This document shows positions 60,611-64,000 of a stretch of 64,000 nucleotides of DNA, one piece after another. Origin of the DNA: GCA-002282575 sp964606405 (GTDB taxonomy: Bacteria; Pseudomonadota; Gammaproteobacteria; Thiomicrospirales; Thiomicrospiraceae); contig CAZSGH010000006.1 of NCBI GenBank assembly GCA_964606405.1, positions 12,977-76,976 of the forward strand, written 5' to 3'. Within the stretch, counting starts at the first letter, position 1; each line of letters begins with the position of its first letter. The translations under genes were made by a program, and so were the position numbers. The notes under the pieces are model-generated. The model was not told the origin of the DNA and did not search any database. It saw only the letters and a program-made list of their open reading frames with translations.

Positions 60611-62188
60611 ATGAAAGTTGGCGATATTAAAGATATTGAAAAGGCAACGCGTTTTTCGCGCGGAGAAACCTCGCGTTTTGGCATTGCCTTATTGTTTATG
60701 ATTGTTGTGATGCTGATTGTTGACGGCATGCATTTGGTTGACGGTCAAGGTCATGTACTGCTCGTGGTCGCTGCCATGATTGGTGGTTATATGGCATTGA
60801 ATATCGGTGCGAACGATGTTGCCAATAACGTTGGTCCGGCAGTGGGCGCGCGAGCCATCACGATGACGGGAGCAATTGTTATTGCTGCTATTTTTGAGTC
60901 TGCGGGCGCACTCATTGCGGGTGGTGAGGTGGTCACGACCATTAAGAACGGTATTATTGACCCTAAACAGATAGCCGATATTCAAGTTTATGTTTATGTC
61001 ATGATTGCCGCGCTACTTGCAGGTGCCTTGTGGCTTAATTTGGCGACAGCGATGGGTGCGCCAGTTTCGACCACGCATTCGATTGTCGGTGCTGTGATGG
61101 GTGCAGGGATCGCAGCAGGTGGCTGGGGGATTGTTAACTGGCCTTCGATGGGCTCGATTGCTGCGAGTTGGGTGGTGTCGCCTGTGCTCGGTGGTTTAGT
61201 GGCGGCATTGTTTTTGTTTTGGATTAAACGAAGTATTACTTATCAGGTCGATATGGTGCAGGCCGCCAAAAAAATGGTTCCTGTTTTGGTTGCGTTGATG
61301 GCGTGGGCATTTACGACTTATTTAGTGCTTAAAGGCTTAAATAAAGTGGTCAAGATGTCGACAATCGAGGCGAGTTTGATTGGGCTAGTTGTCGCGATTG
61401 CGGTTTATTTTTTGGTGAAATCTGCCATTTCGAATCGTGCGAGTAGCTTAAAAAACGATAAAGATAGCATTAATAGTTTATTTACCATTCCACTTATTTT
61501 CTCTGCTGCTTTGTTAAGTTTTGCGCATGGTGCGAACGATGTTGCTAATGCTGTCGGCCCTTTGGCTGCTATTTATGATGCTTTGGTAAATGGCGCAATG
61601 TCTACTAAGGCGGGCATTCCTATTTGGGTAATGATGATTGGTGCTGTGGGTATTTCGATTGGTTTGCTATTGTTTGGTCCAAAGCTTATTCGTACCGTAG
61701 GTAGTGAAATCACAGAGCTAGATCAAATCCGCGCTTTTGCCATTGCCATGTCTGCAGCACTCACCGTGATTGTGGCTTCTGAACTGGGTATGCCCGTCAG
61801 TTCGACACATATTGCCGTCGGTGCTGTGTTGGGCGTTGGTTTTTTACGTGAGTATTTAAAAACTAACTATGCACAAGCAATCGAAGTGATTCGTGAGCAT
61901 CATGATGCTATTGATGCCGATAAATCTGCTTTAGAAGCTTATATGCAGCGTTTTGATAAAGCTTCTTTTGAAGAAAAACGCTATATGCTCAAACAATTGA
62001 AAGAGCATTCTGCAGAAATTGAATTGAGCAAAAAAGATCGTAAGTCACTCAATAAAGTCTATAAGCAAGAATTAGTTAAGCGTTCGATTATGCTGAAAAT
62101 TTTTGCGGCATGGATTATTACAGTGCCAGCATCAGCTTTGTTGGCAGGGTTCATTTACTTTGCTATTCGTGGCATGATGATGGGCTAA
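60611..62188 (+). CDS. pit: Inorganic phosphate transporter, PiT family
   Basis: A 525-residue low-affinity phosphate (metal-phosphate) symporter with about ten to eleven membrane segments. Both halves contain the PiT signature: NIGANDVANNVGPAVGARAI (about 62-81) and SFAHGANDVANAVGPLAA (about 298-315). SVTTHS-like VSTTHSIVGAVMGAG and SSTHIAVGAVLGVG follow each. A hydrophilic cytoplasmic region precedes the last helix (about 420-495; acidic/basic helices DADKSALEAYMQRFD). It follows pstS behind a terminator. Confidence 0.95.
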   Translation: MKVGDIKDIEKATRFSRGETSRFGIALLFMIVVMLIVDGMHLVDGQGHVLLVVAAMIGGYMALNIGANDVANNVGPAVGARAITMTGAIVIAAIFESAGALIAGGEVVTTIKNGIIDPKQIADIQVYVYVMIAALLAGALWLNLATAMGAPVSTTHSIVGAVMGAGIAAGGWGIVNWPSMGSIAASWVVSPVLGGLVAALFLFWIKRSITYQVDMVQAAKKMVPVLVALMAWAFTTYLVLKGLNKVVKMSTIEASLIGLVVAIAVYFLVKSAISNRASSLKNDKDSINSLFTIPLIFSAALLSFAHGANDVANAVGPLAAIYDALVNGAMSTKAGIPIWVMMIGAVGISIGLLLFGPKLIRTVGSEITELDQIRAFAIAMSAALTVIVASELGMPVSSTHIAVGAVLGVGFLREYLKTNYAQAIEVIREHHDAIDADKSALEAYMQRFDKASFEEKRYMLKQLKEHSAEIELSKKDRKSLNKVYKQELVKRSIMLKIFAAWIITVPASALLAGFIYFAIRGMMMG

Positions 62189-62213
62189 TAAGAACGGGGA
62201 ACGCTAATAACGC

Positions 62214-62301
62214 CAATATTTCCATCCTCGCGTATGCGGAGATTTAAAATCAAGGAGATAGATTCCCGTCTTCGCGGGAATGACGGATTTTTAGAGGTTC
62301 C
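62214..62301. repeat. dRS3-like repeat unit upstream of adk
   Basis: A degenerate arm CATCCTCGCGTATGCGGAGAT is followed by the exact ATTCCC(GTCTTCGC)GGGAAT palindrome at 62262-62281. The unit ends GACGGATTTTTAGAGGTTCCC, the outer end shared with type II repeats. Confidence 0.8.
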
Positions 62302-62335
62302 CAATAAGGTTAAATGAACGAGTTAGGAGAATTTA

Positions 62336-62983
62336 ATGCGAGTCATGTTGTTGGGCGCACCAGGTGCAGGGAAAGGAACTCAGGCGGCTTTTTTGACCAG
62401 TCATTACGACATTCCACAAATTTCAACGGGAGATATGTTGCGTGCATCAATTCGAGCGGGCGCGCCTCTTGGTTTGGAAGCTAAGGGTTATATGGATGCT
62501 GGGCAGTTGGTTCCTGATGATTTAATTATTCGAATGGTTAAGGTTCGTATTAGCGAACCAGATTGTCATAATGGCTTTTTGTTAGACGGTTTTCCACGTA
62601 CTTTGGCACAGGCAGAAGCTTTGGCCTCGGCAGGTATTGCCTTAGATGCGGTGATCGAAATTGATGTGCCGTTCGATGTGATTGTTGAACGTATGTCGGG
62701 ACGTCGCGTACATTCCTCTGGTCGTACCTATCATGTTGTCTACAATCCGCCAAAGGTTGAAGGCAAGGATGATGAAACAGGCGAAGACTTGATTCAGCGA
62801 GATGACGATAAGCCAGAAACGGTTAAGAAGCGCTTAGATGTGTATGCTGCACAAACACAGCCGTTAATCGAATTCTATACGGCTAAAGCTGCGGTAGACT
62901 CGACATTGAAGTACATTAATGTCGATGGTACAGCGGACATCGAACAGGTTAAGTCGGTTATTTTAGGTGCTTTAGGTAAATAA
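62336..62983 (+). CDS. adk: Adenylate kinase
   Basis: Interconverts AMP, ADP and ATP. The 215-residue long-form enzyme has P-loop GAPGAGKGTQ, AMP-binding TGDMLRASI and LDGFPRTLAQAEAL, and the LID domain GRRVHSSGRTYHVVYNPPKV without zinc cysteines. AGGAG lies 7 nt upstream of the ATG. It is transcribed alone. Confidence 0.98.
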   Translation: MRVMLLGAPGAGKGTQAAFLTSHYDIPQISTGDMLRASIRAGAPLGLEAKGYMDAGQLVPDDLIIRMVKVRISEPDCHNGFLLDGFPRTLAQAEALASAGIALDAVIEIDVPFDVIVERMSGRRVHSSGRTYHVVYNPPKVEGKDDETGEDLIQRDDDKPETVKKRLDVYAAQTQPLIEFYTAKAAVDSTLKYINVDGTADIEQVKSVILGALGK

Positions 62984-62995
62984 AGCATAAAGTGC

Positions 62996-63024
62996 TGGCT
63001 TTTTAATAAAGAAGCCCATATAAT
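62996..63024 (+). promoter_or_regulatory. Candidate promoter of tRNA-Phe
   Basis: A perfect -10 TATAAT (63019-63024) lies 14 bp before the mature tRNA 5' end. TGGCTT 17 bp upstream is a weak -35. Confidence 0.55.
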
Positions 63025-63037
63025 ATGCGAATAGTTT

Positions 63038-63113
63038 GGCCGGGTAGCTCAGTCGGTAGAGCAACGGATTGAAAATCCGTGTGTCGGCGGTTCGATTCCG
63101 CCCCCGGCCACCA
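63038..63113 (+). tRNA. tRNA-Phe (GAA)
   Basis: The 76-nt cloverleaf has acceptor arm GGCCGGG/CCCGGCC, D-arm GCTC...GAGC, and anticodon stem ACGGA/TCCGT with loop TTGAAAA (anticodon GAA). The T-arm loop is TTCGATT, and the 3' CCA is encoded. Confidence 0.97.
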
Positions 63114-63121
63114 CTAAATTC

Positions 63122-63152
63122 AAAGGGTTAGCAGAAATGCTAGCCCTTTTTT
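63122..63152 (+). terminator. Intrinsic terminator downstream of tRNA-Phe
   Basis: AAGGGTTAGCA (GAAA) TGCTAGCCCTT pairs with one G-T wobble and runs into six T residues, nine bases past the tRNA CCA end. Confidence 0.88.
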
Positions 63153-63210
63153 ATTGTCTGGAATCGGCCAAAAATTTTTTTACATTAATCCGAAGTGTGC
63201 ATATACAAAA

Positions 63211-63354
63211 GGCTGTTCTAACCATCAAATGGCTATGATGTTTGGAGGAAGGTGGGCTGAAATAGCATGTAATCCGTTGATTAAACCCATTCATTCAGCT
63301 AATAATAAACGTGGAAAGTCTAAAAACAAGAAAAGCAAGGTTTTTAGAGGCTCC
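63211..63354 (+). repeat. Dispersed structured repeat, type II (copy L)
   Basis: This copy has a degenerate left end GGCTGTTCTAACCATCAAATGG, GTTTGGAGGAAGG ... CATTCATTCAGC, then AGTCTAAAAACAAG and the outer end GTTTTTAGAGGCTCC. It fills most of the 345-bp gap between the tRNA and the TolC-family gene. Nothing else is visible there. Confidence 0.78.
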
Positions 63355-63458
63355 CTCTATTGTGTTGCCTAGTTTTTTGGGCTAAGATTCTGATAAGGTG
63401 CAAGTTGTTTGCTAGCCTGCTTGCTCGAGGTTTTCTTAGTGACCAAGGTATCAGAATA

Positions 63459-63956
63459 TTGAAATTGCTTGTGTCTTTATTGTGTTGCATACCCATCTTA
63501 AGTTATGCCGCACTCGATTTAAATGACTTGCTGGTTGCCAGCGAGCAAAATCCATCTATTGTTGCACAACAACAGATGGTTCAGTCTGCAGGTGCTGTTA
63601 AAGACACAGCTCAGTGGCAATACTATCCTACGCCAAATATCTCAGTTCAACAGGTAAAAGCGGGTAAAAATGATCCGAGCTACCAAGGAGATGAGCGTGT
63701 TTTAACCGCAAGCTTACAGCAGCCGCTGTGGACGGGCGGTAAGCTTGATGCAGGTTTTGAAAAAGCAGAATATGAACAAAAAGGCGCATGGGCTGGTTTA
63801 GCAGAGGCGCGACAGGATATTCAATTACGTACAGTTCAAGCCTATAGCGACTGGTTAACCGCTTCTTTAAAAGGTCAGGTGAGCGAGCGTAGTATCGCTA
63901 CCCATGAAAAGCTTTATGCACGGATAGCTCGACGTGTTGCAGAAGGGAGCCTGTAA
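63459..63956 (+). pseudogene. Truncated TolC-family outer-membrane efflux protein
   Basis: The N-terminal part of a type I secretion/efflux outer-membrane protein is present: a signal peptide (KLLVSLLCCIPILSYA-ALDL) and the family blocks DLLVASEQNPSIVAQQQMVQ, TASLQQPLWTGGKLDAGFEK and LRTVQAYSDWLTASLKGQ. The frame stops after about 165 residues (RRVAEGSL-stop), where TolC proteins continue for another 250 or so. No other frame resumes the homology in the 44 bp left. Start TTG 63459 has AAGG 10 nt upstream and fits a signal peptide; a TTG at 63360 next to repeat L is an alternative. It is either interrupted or truncated. Confidence 0.7.
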
Positions 63957-64000
63957 ATCTATTTGTGTAAACGCCCAATAAATTACTGGTAGTTTTTAAG

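Overview
The window is a gene-dense stretch of a Gram-negative proteobacterial chromosome (LptD, porins, TonB receptor, Pst/Pho and GlnK/AmtB systems) with moderate GC content. The divergent lptD / amgK-murU arrangement and the long PstC and PstA point to Gammaproteobacteria. A DUF3579 gene and dRS3-like repeats are also common in Betaproteobacteria, so I leave the class open. The lifestyle looks free-living: two large chemoreceptors, two c-di-GMP enzymes, and phosphate- and nitrogen-starvation systems. No prophage, insertion sequence with a transposase, or CRISPR array is visible.

Layout. 0-5.4 kb: lptD (minus), then amgK-murU (MurNAc recycling), yaaA and an O-methyltransferase. 5.6-11 kb: a CBS-domain membrane protein overlapping mgtE, then a PAS/CZB chemoreceptor. 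11-21.7 kb: aroG, argS, a SPOR protein, a diguanylate cyclase, a SirB-like protein, a Fur-family protein, a TonB receptor and comM. 21.8-25.3 kb: a DUF2202 lipoprotein and a Gly/Gln-rich secreted protein, divergent from an OmpR/EnvZ-type pair. 25.3-36.4 kb: glyA-nrdR-ribD, then ribE-ribBA-ribH-nusB-thiL, interrupted by a Tsx-like porin and an NMT1-PAS-GGDEF-EAL protein. 36.5-40 kb: DUF3579, prepilin peptidase, queD, ispA, peroxiredoxin. 40-51.4 kb: nitrogen genes (glnE, glnK-amtB, a TorF-type porin, glnA) with a second chemoreceptor and a membrane-anchored methyltransferase. 51.6-62.2 kb: the phosphate locus pstC-pstA-pstB-phoU-phoB-phoR-pstS-pit. 62.3-64 kb: adk, tRNA-Phe and a truncated TolC-family gene.

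Regulation readable from the DNA. Pho-box-like repeats precede pstC and pstS. Sigma-54 type -24/-12 elements precede glnA, glnK and the TorF-type porin, and each has a shared TTTTGGTGCA motif 70-120 bp upstream, which suggests one NtrC-controlled group.

The most unusual feature is a family of short structured intergenic repeats. About 13 complete or partial copies of 70-170 bp, in two related subtypes, occur in 64 kb, plus several dRS3-like elements that often share the same end. They have terminal inverted repeats (GG-N-ACCTCTAAAAAC type) and internal hairpins. Copies sit exactly against coding regions. Read inward, their ends supply stop codons (thiL, queD, phoR). Read outward, they supply the Shine-Dalgarno AGAGGTG or AGAGGAG (thiL, pilD; ribE from a dRS3-type unit). 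They look like non-autonomous mobile repeats adapted to land at gene borders.
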